Source of the DNA: Chrysogorgia sp. JL179-B06
Taxonomy: Eukaryota; Cnidaria; Anthozoa; Scleralcyonacea; Chrysogorgiidae
Direction of reading: 5' to 3'
Assembly: GCA_035772405.1 (NCBI GenBank)
Contig: JAYKKM010000152.1
Location: 251,446 to 315,445, forward strand
Length of the DNA: 64,000 nt
The translations under genes and the position numbers were made by a program. Positions 1-10,845 of the stretch are shown one piece after another. Under the pieces are notes generated by a model. That model had not been told where the DNA came from. It searched no databases and saw only the letters and a program-made list of their open reading frames with translations. Each line of letters begins with the position of its first letter. The stretch's first letter is position 1.

Positions 1-338
1 GAAAATGCGAGAGACGAGTAAATTCCTGCTCGTATTATCTGCCAAACCACTCATGAATGAGATATTTATTATATGACCCTTGCTGGGAAATTAGCGCCAA
101 GTCCACAGTTTCTAAGCCGTTCTCGTTTGTCGTGTCGTACTTCCCAAAGTATCGTTTGTGTTTCCGTAAAAAAGTCGGCTGGAATAACGGTAAAACTGGT
201 ACAACTAACCGGTAAACTAACCGGTAAACTGGTATATTACAGTGTAAAACCGGATATAATGTGTTTTCCATTCTTTGATTGCTCTTAGCCTTATTAGGCA
301 AAACTATGTCACAGTCACATGATAAATAGATGGAGTTG
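1..338. other. Non-coding stretch with one short direct repeat
   Basis: I see no exon-like ORF with splice signals. The only structure is a 12-bp direct repeat, AACTAACCGGTA, present twice back to back at 203-226. Open frames on both strands here show no recognisable protein. Confidence 0.5.
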
Positions 339-971
339 CAGTGGCGTAGCCAAGGGAGCAAGGGGTCCCTCTTCCTTAAAAGTTTAAATCCGTTGAAAAA
401 CTTGGGGGAGGGGTATGCTCGCTTCATGGTCAGGTGAGTTGACCAGTCCAATTGTTACCACTTGTAACCATTTATAGACTTAATCTAAAGGTGTGATGCT
501 TGTTCGAAATTTTCATTCGATTTGTGTCCGACTGCTAAACAAGCTAGTGTGCTTAATTAGCCCTATCGCTTCGGCTTAATTAGCCCTATCCCTCGATAAC
601 ATGAGCCTGCAACAATATTTATGTACAACACGTCGGTTAGGCAGAAGTTCCTCGAGTAGAACTTTCAACTTACTAATTTGAAAGGTGAGAGACCACGTAA
701 TTCAAAAAGCACTTTGAGCATATAAATATTATTTTTACCTTTCTGGAAGAAAGTGTTCTATAGTACTATATACTTACTACATTAGTCTCAGAGTCCTGTA
801 AATGCCGTTTCAGGCCGCTTTATTTCAAGATTATACGGGGGAGCATGCCCCCGTACCCCTTAGGTCTCAGCCTCCTAATTAAAATTATTTTTGAAAAGAT
901 TAATTTTTCGCGTAGGGAGTCAATCTAAATACTATCGCTCCCCCAAAGGCTTGACCCTGGCTACGTCATTG
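339..971. mobile_element. Old hAT-like non-autonomous element
   Basis: The ends are inverted repeats. The left end starts CAGTGGCGTAGCCAAGGG at 339, and the right end read in reverse complement is CAATGACGTAGCCAGGG, ending at 971. CAGTGGCGTAGCCA is the kind of terminal repeat seen in hAT-superfamily elements, which make 8-bp target duplications. The flanks are TGGAGTTG (331-338) and TGGACGTG (972-979), matching at 6 of 8 positions, as expected for an old insertion. The interior holds C- and G-rich patches (830-860) and no transposase frame, so this is a non-autonomous copy. Confidence 0.6.
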
Positions 972-1872
<901 letters not shown>

Positions 1873-2073
1873 ACTGGCTTCAACACAGGCACTAAAATCG
1901 TTTTAGAAGCATTGAAACATTCTCGAAATCATAAACCAAACGTTGAGTATGAAATACGGATGTCAATCACCCTTGGTTTCTTGCTAACATTGCCAATATA
2001 TTATTTTTAACACTGAGAACGCACCTCCCGCTTGCCCGCCCCATTCTCCTTGCGAGCGGCACCCACCAAATTT

Positions 2074-2232
2074 CAAAATGGCGGCCAATTTAATATTCTT
2101 TTATATGCATTTAAATCATTCCTTATAGCCTCGTTTCAGAAGAAAAATTCTTTTGAATTTCGTACACAATAACGAGGTTATAAGGGCTAATTTATATGCA
2201 TATAAAAGAATATTAAATTGGCAGACATTTTG
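2074..2232. repeat. Fold-back (inverted-repeat) element
   Basis: The left arm begins CAAAATGGCGGCCAATTTAA and the right arm is its imperfect reverse complement, ending ATTGGCAGACATTTTG. The match continues inward through TATTCTTTTATATGCAT and CCTTATAGCCTCGTT for about 60 bp per arm. This is a MITE-like hairpin. I could not define a target duplication, so the superfamily is open. Confidence 0.7.
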
Positions 2233-2290
2233 GAATAAGGTCTATTGATCTCAAGGTCGATGTTTTAGTGATAGATAAAATATATGAGCA

Positions 2291-2378
2291 GCCGATTTTT
2301 ATCGGATATACAAACGCACGCGATATACAAATTCGAGACGAAGGCGAGCGTTTGTATGTCAAATAAAGATCGGACGCG
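2291..2378. repeat. Short fold-back repeat
   Basis: GCCGATTTTTATCGGATATA, followed by CAAACGC, is answered about 50 bp later by GCGTTTGTATGTCAAATAAA and then GATCGG, its imperfect reverse complement. A relative of the left arm (GCGGCCGATTT, then CTGATATACAAAC) recurs at 7185-7208, so this is a dispersed family. No ORF or target duplication is visible. Confidence 0.5.
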
Positions 2379-3045
2379 AATATTATATAATGAATACACA
2401 TATACTTTTATATCTATATACTATCTTAAAAATACAAGCTGTTTTAGCTGAGGAAATCGAAGGAAAAATTTAAATCAGGACGAATCTTATCGGATTCAAA
2501 ACCTCCGTCATGCCACTGGTTTCCTTTGTTTTTTTCTTCATGAATTATTAATGAATTTGATAATGTATATAAACATTGGCATTGTTATGTTAATGTTCTG
2601 CCTCGTCCCCAGCTGCTCGCCTAAAAATTACGAGAGAAAGGCGCGCGAGGAAGCCTTCCCATCAACCATAGCTGGTGCCTATTGCTAGCCTGCGCCGCCC
2701 CGCCTGCACACTCCCGATTAAGAAGAGCCTGCGGAGGAGGCAGTTAATGTGTCAACCACTATCACAATAGCTCTTGCCAAGCTGCATGGTTTTTGTTTCA
2801 CCAGCCAATCGATCTCTGGTTGTCATATAAATAATAACAATAGCTTGTATCACATGAAACATCGCTATTATATACCATAAACGAGAATGGAATCCCTCTA
2901 TCGTCAGTAGAATAACCCGCTTGGTTGTTTTATTTTCTTTATCGTTTTTCTCATCAGAGGCGTAGACATTTTGTGAGTTTCCAAAAAGCTTGAGCATAAT
3001 TCGCCGCTTATGCATTTCACAAAGTTTTGCATTGTTTATTTACAG
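2379..3045. other. Intergenic or intronic sequence upstream of the orphan exon
   Basis: No further exon is supported. The 3' end is a plausible splice acceptor for the exon that follows: a T-rich stretch (GTTTATTTACAG) ending with AG at 3044-3045. The region may therefore be the last intron of that gene. Confidence 0.4.
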
Positions 3046-3364
3046 GGTCGATAAGAAGTGGGAGGGCGTGAGAATAAGTGGATCAAGTGATAGAGTGACA
3101 GCAGTGAGAGTGCCTGGTGCGGGAAAAATGCTAGAATTAAAGATTGGGGGGACTGTGTCTTCGACGTCATCTGTTCATCCGACGAAGGAAACGTGGTTAA
3201 ATATACAAGCATCGAATGAAATGCCATCCAATGGAACTGAAAGAACGACAATGGTAGACCTCCAAGCAATGTTTAGTGAACAGCAACAGTTACCAACTCA
3301 TCTAAAGACGACAGACAATAAGCACAGATTAAAACGCGGAGAACAAAGACTTTCACAGGCATAG
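3046..3364 (+). CDS. Orphan terminal exon of an unrecognised gene
   Basis: A T-rich tract ending in TTTACAG precedes an open frame that starts on the third base of a split codon and runs 105 residues to a TAG stop at 3362-3364. The peptide is hydrophilic and mixed in composition: it opens VDKKWEGVRISGSSDRV, has a Ser/Thr patch (GTVSSTSS), a region NIQASNEMPSNGTERTTM, and a basic end KHRLKRGEQRLSQA. No signal peptide, membrane segment or catalytic motif is present, and I do not recognise the family. Balanced composition in an AT-rich setting and the clean acceptor argue for a real last exon. The preceding exon should end with two bases of a codon. I could not find it, so the gene may begin left of the window. 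A chance ORF remains possible. Confidence 0.4.
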
Positions 3365-3739
3365 TTAAAGAATCACTGTGGAACATATACACGAAGAGAC
3401 ATTTCACAGTATTAGGAAATCACAGAAGGGAATTGTTTTTAGTAAAGCTTATGCCCAATAGCCTTGAGCAAAGCAGTCGAATAGACATCCCAACCTTGTT
3501 TATACTCAGGGCATTTTGAGATCTAAATCGTATAGGCCCTAAACCTAAACCCCAAGGAATTTACATGTGCATGCGTCTAAATATGTGGGAAGATCAAAGG
3601 TTCCTGGCAAAGCAGCCTGGTACGGATTATAACCACGAACAACACTTATATAAATATTCAGAGACTCTCGGGAAGAGCAATACTTATACAGTGTAGCAAA
3701 AAGAACCAAAACCGGCAGAAAATTAATTATTATTATTTT

Positions 3740-3879
3740 AAAACAACCCATTGTGGTAGTTTGAAAGCCCTGGTTACCTCTGAGAAGATAACTTTAAGTA
3801 TTTAAAAGCTTTTTCTATTCCTATGGCTCAGAGGTGTTTCAAATAAGAGGGCTTTCAAATTACCACAATAGGTTGTTTT
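3740..3879. repeat. Fold-back repeat, about 140 bp
   Basis: AAAACAACCCATTGTGGTAG, then TTTGAAAGCCC, at the left end pairs with the right end, whose reverse complement is AAAACAACCTATTGTGGTAA followed by TTTGAAAGCCC: 29 of 31 bases match. Inner segments (ACCTCTGAG / CTCAGAGGT) also pair. This looks like a MITE or degenerate palindrome. No target duplication was defined. Confidence 0.75.
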
Positions 3880-3971
3880 GTATGTAATGGGACTCTTGCG
3901 AAAACGAAACTAACATTTTCTTAAAGCCTTGCATACATTTACACCCCCGGCTGTTAACTTTAAAATATTCA

Positions 3972-4682
<711 letters not shown>

Positions 4683-4687
<5 letters not shown>

Positions 4688-5109
4688 ACAGTGTATAGCT
4701 TGGAACAATCTGGATGAGTCTGGCTGGACTATTATACACTTACGATCGTCATTGACAACCGCTTGTGGGACAGCACCAGCGATCAGAACATCCAGATAGC
4801 GTGAAGTGCGCATGGGGCCAGAGCGCTCAAACTGCCACAATGGTAGCGAGCGTTGCGTTATTGCTAAACGAACACCCACGCTACTTCACAGAGCGCTCAA
4901 CAACACCGAAGTGAAGGAGCGCAGGCGCGGATTTAGAAGTTAGTCGCATAAATTAGACACTTCATGAACAACCCTATTGGTTATGCTTTTCTTAAGAATA
5001 ATTCAAAACAAAAACCTATCCAATAGGATTGTTATTCACAGGTATTTTGAATTGCAAATTCTAAATCTAATTTATGCGACTAACTTCTAAATCTGCGCCT
5101 GAAGGAGCG
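4683..5109 (-). mobile_element. Left arm of a Penelope-like element remnant (interrupted by a hAT MITE)
   Basis: Read on the minus strand and skipping the MITE at 4922-5101, this block aligns with 5951-6200 read on the plus strand. They share GCTCCTTCAC, GGTGTTGTTGAGC, CTCTGTGAAG, TTTGAGC, CTCTGGCCC, CCCACAAGCGGTTGT and CCAAGCTA. The two copies are therefore inverted arms flanking the GIY-YIG-like fragment at 5542-5730. Terminal repeats in direct or inverted orientation are known in Penelope-like elements. The assignment rests on that neighbour and on the ribozyme-like motif at 5152-5175. Confidence 0.5.
4922..5101. mobile_element. hAT-type MITE with 8-bp target duplication
   Basis: The element starts CAGGCGCGGATTTAGAAGTT and its right end read in reverse complement starts CAGGCGCAGATTTAGAAGTT. 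About 34 bp at each end match with a single difference near the tip. It is flanked on both sides by the same 8 bp, AAGGAGCG (4914-4921 and 5102-5109), the hallmark of hAT-superfamily insertion. At 180 bp it codes for nothing and would need a transposase in trans. It sits inside the left arm of the Penelope-like remnant, and the other arm (5951-6200) shows the uninterrupted site, so this insertion is the younger event. Confidence 0.88.
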
Positions 5110-5151
5110 TACAACCACAGCTCATCAGTGTAGCTTGGAAAATACATAATA

Positions 5152-5175
5152 CGTTTCGGGGTCCAGCTCCTTCAG
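5152..5175 (-). ncRNA. Hammerhead-like motif at the 3' side of a Penelope-like fragment
   Basis: The minus strand reads CTGAAGGAGCTGGACCCCGA followed by AACG: a CTGANGR box, a short stem-loop, then GAAAC. These are the spaced core boxes of a hammerhead ribozyme, and Penelope-like retroelements are known to carry such motifs. It lies downstream, in transcript order, of the GIY-YIG-like fragment. The last A of the first box is G here and the outer stems are not clear, so it is probably inactive. Confidence 0.35.
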
Positions 5176-5541
5176 ATACAAATATTGTCAAAATTCAGAG
5201 TTTTTATAGTTTACAAATTCACATAACATTCATGAAATTCGTTAAACATTCATGAAATCTCCAAAGCGTTCAGTCCCAGTGGTAATAAAACAACTATTCC
5301 ATTTCTCAACCCAAAAGGCTTCTCTGCAAGTCGGATCTCTAACATTGGTGACAATTATCTGAACACTACATCTTCTAGCTTTATGGCCATCTTCCCAAAA
5401 ATGAGCATACATATGCTCCCCACAAATACCTCTCTGGGTTTGATAAATAAAGTTATTTTTGATGATTTATAAAAAATTACTTACAAAAAATTGCTATATA
5501 CATATGCAAATATGCATTATCTTAAAAAATTCAACAAAGGT
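5176..5541 (-). other. Probable 3' untranslated part of the Penelope-like fragment
   Basis: No ORF of note. It lies between the stop of the GIY-YIG-like fragment and the ribozyme-like motif. It contains a near duplication of ACATTCATGAAAT (at about 5226 and 5248). Confidence 0.35.
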
Positions 5542-5730
5542 CTATATACTTGTGGAATACTCCAGAAATGATCGCTTTTTCCAATCATTTACTCCAGTAC
5601 ATTCCAGAATCTCCACATAGTTGGGGTGAATATCTTGCCCAGTGGTCTCAGCATGTTGTTTAACAGCCGATTCGTTCTTTGTGTTCTGCCCCTCTGGACC
5701 TCCATGATCTTTTGAATTCAATGATGCCAT
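5542..5730 (-). pseudogene. Fragment resembling the C-terminal GIY-YIG endonuclease region of a Penelope-like element
   Basis: A 62-codon minus-strand frame. The stretch AVKQHAETTGQDIHPN, followed about 15 residues later by NDWKKRSFLE, resembles the conserved end of GIY-YIG domains in Penelope-like elements, where an A-x-x-x-H-A...TGH-x-I-x-W box precedes an I-L...E-x-x-W-x-x-R-x-x-x-E-A segment. These elements encode reverse transcriptase plus the endonuclease. Only the tail survives: the GIY and YIG motifs and the reverse transcriptase are absent, stops lie just upstream in frame, and the usual downstream HIRKH-like sequence is missing. The assignment is by pattern and not by search. Confidence 0.45.
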
Positions 5731-5852
5731 GCATGATCTTCATCATCGAAGTCTTCGACCATAACTCTAAAGAAGATCGCAGACAGTGATCACGAAAATT
5801 TAGTTTTTAAACTATTTAGATCAGATACAAACCTTTTTAATAAATCATGTCT

Positions 5853-5857
<5 letters not shown>

Positions 5858-5950
<93 letters not shown>
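5858..5950. repeat. (AT)n microsatellite
   Basis: Pure AT repeat after a short CACACA lead-in. It forms the outer boundary of the right arm of the Penelope-like remnant. Confidence 0.95.
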
Positions 5951-5951
<1 letters not shown>

Positions 5952-6200
5952 TATTACGCTCCTTCACTCCGGTGTTGTTGAGCACTCTGTGAAGTTGATG
6001 TAGGTGTCCTTTAGCGATAATGCAACGCCCACTACCCTTGTGGTAGTTTGAGCACTCTGGCCCTATACCGCTTCACGCTCTCTGGATGTGCGCATGACCG
6101 CTGTTTATCCCACAAGCGGTTGTGACTGGCAATCGTTTGTGTATAATTGGTACTCATGCCCATATCTAGATTGTACCAAGCTACACTGATGAACACGTGT
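5951..6200 (+). mobile_element. Right arm of the Penelope-like remnant
   Basis: This is the plus-strand counterpart of the arm at 4683-5109. It runs from CGCTCCTTCACTCCGGTGTT through CCCACAAGCGGTTGTGACTG to CCAAGCTACACTGATGA. It has no hAT insertion, so it shows the empty target site. Both arms abut (AT)n runs on their outer side. The string CCAAGCTACACTGATGA also occurs at the inner start of the other arm (5130-5146, minus strand), which suggests that the unit was once tandem. Confidence 0.5.
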
Positions 6201-6211
6201 CTGTAGATATT

Positions 6212-6214
<3 letters not shown>

Positions 6215-6253
<39 letters not shown>
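6215..6253. repeat. (AT)n microsatellite
   Basis: A short pure AT run directly after the Penelope-like right arm. Confidence 0.95.
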
Positions 6254-6255
<2 letters not shown>

Positions 6256-6338
6256 ACAATTAAGACTACACAACTCGGCAATTCAATAACATAAATATTA
6301 GACAAGTAGATTGCCACTACTAAAGCGAACTTAAAACT

Positions 6339-6372
6339 TTATTGACAAATTTTCGGACAGCCTTCCTCAAGT
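6339..6372 (-). ncRNA. Hammerhead-like motif, degenerate
   Basis: The minus strand reads CTTGAGGAAGGCTGTCCGAA and continues AATTTGTCAATAAAG. The layout is the same as at 5152-5175 (box, short stem GG-CTGT-CC, GAAA, then AATAAA), but the first box is altered. It is probably the 3' end of another retroelement fragment. Confidence 0.25.
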
Positions 6373-6375
6373 CAA

Positions 6376-6865
6376 CAATAAAATAACCTCATAATTATTC
6401 TAATATATAGTATATTATAATATGGTAATTAAAATACTAAGAATAAAAACATACTAATGAGTTAAAACGGAAGTTAAATGACAGTTCAAAACACTCATTG
6501 TTGTACGAAGTCATGACTCGAATTCAATCCTTTTAAATTTGTTAATAATGTACATATCCAATACCTATATACCTATACCTATACCTATATATAGATATAC
6601 TGGTCTACTGGAGCAAATGAATTAAAATTGGATGACAATAATATAACGGACGTGACCATTTTGGGTAGGAAACACAGTGAAGTCATGAAATTAAGTAAAT
6701 GGCGTGCATGTATCGGAAGGGTATGGAGTATAGATAGTGATTGTGAATGCGAGATGCATGGTTGATGCATTTGAAATGTACTATGTATCTCCAGATATTT
6801 TCACATTAACCAGTCATGTAATCGTAGAATTTTGTCGAAATTTAGGCCAATCGAAGAATTTCATT
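6376..6865. other. Non-coding stretch with a short CTATAC repeat
   Basis: No exon seen. A small ATACCTAT-type tandem lies at about 6560-6590. The rest is AT-rich with no recognisable element. Confidence 0.4.
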
Positions 6866-6975
6866 AAATGAACGTGGGTCCGAACCTGTAACCTTCTGAT
6901 TGACGATCGTCCATGTATCGTCTGTCTACTCCAAGCTCTCCCATATTCACTACAGCAGTGTATATATTAACACAT
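6866..6975 (-). mobile_element. tRNA-derived SINE, head region
   Basis: The minus strand reads GGGAGAGCTTGGAGTAGACA, then about 30 bases on GTCAATCAGAAGG, then GGTTCGGACCCACG. This has the layout of a tRNA-like SINE head: an A-box-like start and a B box (consensus GGTTCGANTCC) about 45 bases later. It does not fold as an intact tRNA, since the acceptor arms do not pair, so it is not annotated as a tRNA gene. Confidence 0.5.
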
Positions 6976-6979
6976 TCAA

Positions 6980-7857
6980 CCACTTAGTTAATAATAAAGG
7001 TGTATAGTTAACGCTAAGTGATAGATAAAATATGAGAGAATGTTTATCAGGCGTACGGTGGTCGTGTCCCTTTTCTGGTCTGAGTACCCGTGGTTGTACC
7101 TCCATGAGGTCATTCTCGCATTACACCGCAGGGTTCGCCTAAGACTGTCAGGGATGTGATTTTCAAAACAATATAAAATATAAGCGGCCGATTTATCTGA
7201 TATACAAACTTTTTTTGATCGATTTTATTAGATATTAATGTAAATACAAAAAATACCCAAACGGAAAGAGCGTGAACGGGACTCGAGGACCCATGCGAGG
7301 CGCCTTCCCGTTGAAATTAAAAATACATAAAGTCATAGATCAACTGCTTGGAATTCACGATGCACCAACACACACGCGCAGTCCCAACCCCATTCTTCCG
7401 AACTACACTGAAATAACAAAATGAATAAAACTGAGTGGAATTCAGAAGAACGAGGTTGAAGCTGCACACATACAACGATGCTCCGTGGAATCCAAGCAGT
7501 TGGTACATTGGAAAACTATCAGTGACAGGAGCAGTTACGGTATAATGACCATGTACAAGTCATATCAATGTCAAAAATAGATGTCAGTAATGATAAAATA
7601 AGTATTGAGTAAAAATCTTTTGAATGTTGCAAGACTGCAGAGACTATTGGGTGGTGCTATTTTACAAACAGAATTCCAGAGAGGAACAATTCTTTTAAAG
7701 TAGGAGGCTTGGAAAGTACTAGTTCTACACTAGGATGGTGCTTTAAGCATAAGGGTAGGATTTTTACAAATGCGCGGGTACGACTATGACTAACAAACGA
7801 GACAAAGTTATAAACATTTAGATCAGAGAGTCCATACTATTTAAAAAACGAGCAGCA
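6980..7857. other. Non-coding stretch
   Basis: No exon is supported. The segment at 7019-7034 and 7183-7208 is related to the fold-back at 2270-2310. The frame on the minus strand at 7317-7508 has no recognisable features. Confidence 0.35.
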
Positions 7858-7922
7858 GTGTTTTATCAGGTTTACTAAACCACGAGGGCGAAGCCCGAGT
7901 TGTTTTAGACCTGATAAAACAC
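7858..7922. repeat. 65-bp near-perfect palindrome
   Basis: GTGTTTTATCAGGTTTACTA at the left end is matched by TAGACCTGATAAAACAC at the right end, and the centre GAGGGCGAAGCCCGAG continues the pairing almost to the middle. It would form a long hairpin or cruciform. It is probably the core of a dispersed palindromic repeat. Confidence 0.85.
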
Positions 7923-8109
7923 GTGTGCGTGTTTTTCGAATGGCTGCAAAAACTGCATTGAATGAGAAACATGGATTTTAAATAGAAAATTTAATCTCTA
8001 GGGAATAGCAACTTGGTTGTCGTCTAGCAAAAATTTGAATATGAATTTTAAATGCCGAGGCGTGGTAATGCCGAAGCTTACATTCTCGGCAGCGTCAGTT
8101 GTCTTTGAT

Positions 8110-8277
8110 ATGCCTCCAAACCAAAAAGCGAAGAGAAAGAAAAGCGTGTGAGTACTATTTTAGGACCTCCAAGGAATATAACAGAGAGGGCGAACAGTGA
8201 TTTGAGAGAAGAATGTAAGGATTTAATAGACTTCAGTTTGGCGTTCAGTTTGAATTTGACGTTCCCGACGAAATGTT
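8110..8277 (+). pseudogene. Possible decayed ORF of unknown family
   Basis: From an ATG at 8110 one frame reads MPPNQKAKRKKSV and stops. A second frame, picked up at 8151, reads STILGPPRNITERANSDLRE and ends at a TGA about 8277. Joining the two needs either a one-base shift or a splice at the GTGAGT at 8148. The basic N-terminus followed by a charged stretch looks coding-like, but it is short and I do not recognise it. Confidence 0.25.
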
Positions 8278-8491
8278 GAGTAATTTTCCGATGCCTGCGA
8301 GTGAAGGTGAGATGGTATCAAATGTTAACACGAACATGTCGATTTGTGTGTTCAATAATTGTACTTTCAATTTTGCTGAAAAGTGATTCTTGTAAAGAGT
8401 TAGATCGCGGTAGTTCTTAAATTTGAATGTTGTTGTGCGAGAATTATCATTATGTGTTGACACTATAATTATGTTAATGTCAAATACGATC

Positions 8492-8553
8492 TTTATACAA
8501 AAAATCTTTATATAAAAATCTTTATAAAAAAAATCTTTATATGAAAATCTTTA
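8492..8553. repeat. Short tandem repeat, unit AAAATCTTTATA
   Basis: Four to five imperfect copies of a 12-16 bp unit containing AAAATCTTTATA. It has no other content. Confidence 0.8.
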
Positions 8554-9340
8554 TTCACGAGAAGTATTGTGTTTCTGCATGAATAAGTGTGCTTTACCTA
8601 TTATAAAGACGCATGCATGAGACTATTTCGTAGCAGCAATTGGATCTGTAGTTGGTTTATGAATTATTAATGAGTTTTTGAAGTTAAAGTTAACCACCTT
8701 TTTAAACAAGGCAATTTTGCAACTGTGCAGCAAATCTACTAACAACTTGCATAAAAACTGTTAGTAGGTAGTGTCATGTACTATCATCATTAAAACAATC
8801 CACAACATGCTTGATCATATATTAAGTAATTATGTCACAATATGTCAATAATACTGTAAAGTTGAGAAAACGTGCTGGTTACATAACAGTTTAAAGAAAT
8901 ATTGTCACTAAATAGACTTTTACATTTTGATAGAATCAAAACAGCAACTAGTCCCGGCGATAAAATTAAAATAAACCAATCAAAGAACGTTATTTTATTT
9001 TCCTTTCCCTTTTTGACATGTGTGTCCTCAACAGGGGAAATGTCTCCGCAACATGCCGCCCCCCTGCGATTTGTAGAGGCGAGTACTGTTCTTATAGAAG
9101 GAATTTTCAGTCTTATTTGTCCAATTGAGTTTGTATACTATACTCGACCAAGGTGGATTAAATATGTTATAACGTCTGTTATAAGACGCCTGTCCAGGCG
9201 TTTACTCGGGCTACTGATTTCTGTAATCAGGCATTAAAGGCGTTGTTGAGTGCTCGTTTAAAGAAGTGGGAAACTTTTAGAAGCAAGTTGGGCTGAAAAT
9301 GCGGACGAAGAAAAATCAGGCATCTGCACGCAGGCTAGCC
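8554..9340. other. Non-coding stretch
   Basis: No splice-flanked exon or known domain is visible. The plus-strand frame at 8902-9237 has no recognisable features. Confidence 0.35.
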
Positions 9341-9354
9341 CCCCCCCCCCCCCA
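9341..9354. repeat. Poly-C run
   Basis: About 14 consecutive C residues following TAGCC. Run length is uncertain in any sequencing method. Confidence 0.9.
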
Positions 9355-10384
9355 ATGCAGGAACGCCTGACACGCAGACGAGATCGCGGGGACGAAGTTT
9401 TGCCTAGTACACACGACGGGATTTATCTATGCAACATGTCCCGCGACATGTCCCCGGGTTTTATCGCCTCGTGTGTCCTAACCTTTAATGTAAACACTAC
9501 GGAACACCGCCATGCCACGGCAATGCTATTTTTTCTAATATCTGTTCGATTGAAGGTCTTCGCGTGTGTCAACACGTTTAATAGACATAAAAGCATTAAA
9601 TCATCGGGTAAACGTCGAACAGATCTTGAAGCCTACTTTAATCGCTTACACATTTTCTCACATAACCTCTGATCTTCACATTTTAAGTAGACGAAACCTA
9701 CAGCGTTCGATTCGCCAGATTCAAGTGATCATTTCGATACAGAAATGAATTAATTTAAATCGGACAAAAACACAACGTTTCATACGGATAAATATTACGG
9801 AGTTTCACGAGATAAATGTCAACACAGCATAATAATATTTCCTTGTCCTTCGGAAGCTGTCTTCATGATTGATCTCTCATCTGTGTTTCTTTCATCTTGG
9901 AGAATGGTTTGCGGATTTACAGGTCTCGGTAAACTTCTCCAACTGCGATTCATCGCCAATAAAACGAAAGTCCGAAATCGCTTTAATTCGCTTACATTGC
10001 CTTGCAACGAGTATAGGCTTTGTGAAACTGATGCATGTGCATGTTGACGTTTCGTCCACGGTTCTGTGAGTTCTTTCTTTTGGACCAGCTTTACCTTTAG
10101 GCGAGATGTTAGTAGGTTTTGTAAGTGCTTACTTTATATAAATTGACCAGTAAATCGTTGATCAGTGAGTAGTGACGGTAGGCCTTTCGCAAAAGCCTGA
10201 CGGGAAATATTATTGCGCAATTTTGCAAATTTATGGAACCCCAAAAATACGAATACTAATAACATAGCCGAATTTAAGACTCGTGCTACCACGTAGCCCG
10301 AGTAATGAATACTCTAAAAGGTTGGTGTATATACTTTATTTCATTAGTTATAATTTATAAGTAATATTTGGCTACATGTTCTAA
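9355..10384. other. Non-coding stretch
   Basis: Several short overlapping open frames occur, but none has a start context, splice signals or recognisable motif. CGCCTCGTGTGTCC and nearby CATGTCCC motifs hint at an old repeat, with no clear ends. Confidence 0.35.
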
Positions 10385-10456
10385 GGATTTGTGGTGAAGG
10401 AAAATTTCGAGTGTTGAAATATATACATTTTAAGACCAAATCGGGACCAGTTGCGA
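10385..10456 (-). mobile_element. SINE fragment, second copy of the family at 16858-17000
   Basis: GGATTTGTGGTGAAGGAAAA, followed by TTTCGAGTGTTGAAATATAT and ACATTTTAAGACCAAATCGG, closely matches 16861-16922. Only the tail part is present. The tRNA-like head is missing here. Confidence 0.65.
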
Positions 10457-10716
10457 AAATGCAATTTAATGGCCTTCATACTTATTGTTGTTAAATTATT
10501 CTAATTGTTCCAATTCAGAAACTGATAAAGGCACAAGTATGTGTATATACATTTTAAGACGTCGGTGCGATATCATGCAGCACTGAAGAGTGAAGGAATA
10601 ATTTCTCTTTTGATTTTTCGTGTTCTTGTAACGTTATAATTGCCAGTTTTGTCAATAGCTGATAGACCAGCGGGTACCGGGGACCCTTTGGGTGTCAGGT
10701 GTAAAGAAATTATTCT

Positions 10717-10835
10717 GGTTATGTGATATATGACAGAAAAAATGGTTATTTGAAATAACTAAATCACATTGATTTGGTTATTTGATATGACCAACTTAAA
10801 ATATATAGCAGCGAATTTGGTTATTTCATATAACC
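10717..10835. repeat. Four spaced near-palindromic GGTTAT motifs
   Basis: 17-bp near-palindromes occur at 10717 (GGTTATGTGATATATGA), 10744 (GGTTATTTGAAATAACT), 10776 (GGTTATTTGATATGACC) and 10819 (GGTTATTTCATATAACC). The spacing is irregular (27, 32 and 43 bp), which differs from a simple tandem repeat. They could be binding sites or the remains of a repeat. Confidence 0.6.
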
Positions 10836-10845
10836 AAACAAATCA

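Noticed and set aside
5130..5146. Second hammerhead starting at CTGATGAG in the Penelope-like arm (minus strand)
   Set aside because: The first box is present, but no GAAA box follows at a plausible distance.
6866..6975. Functional tRNA gene on the minus strand
   Set aside because: B box and partial A box are present, but the acceptor and anticodon arms do not pair. A tRNA-derived SINE fits better.
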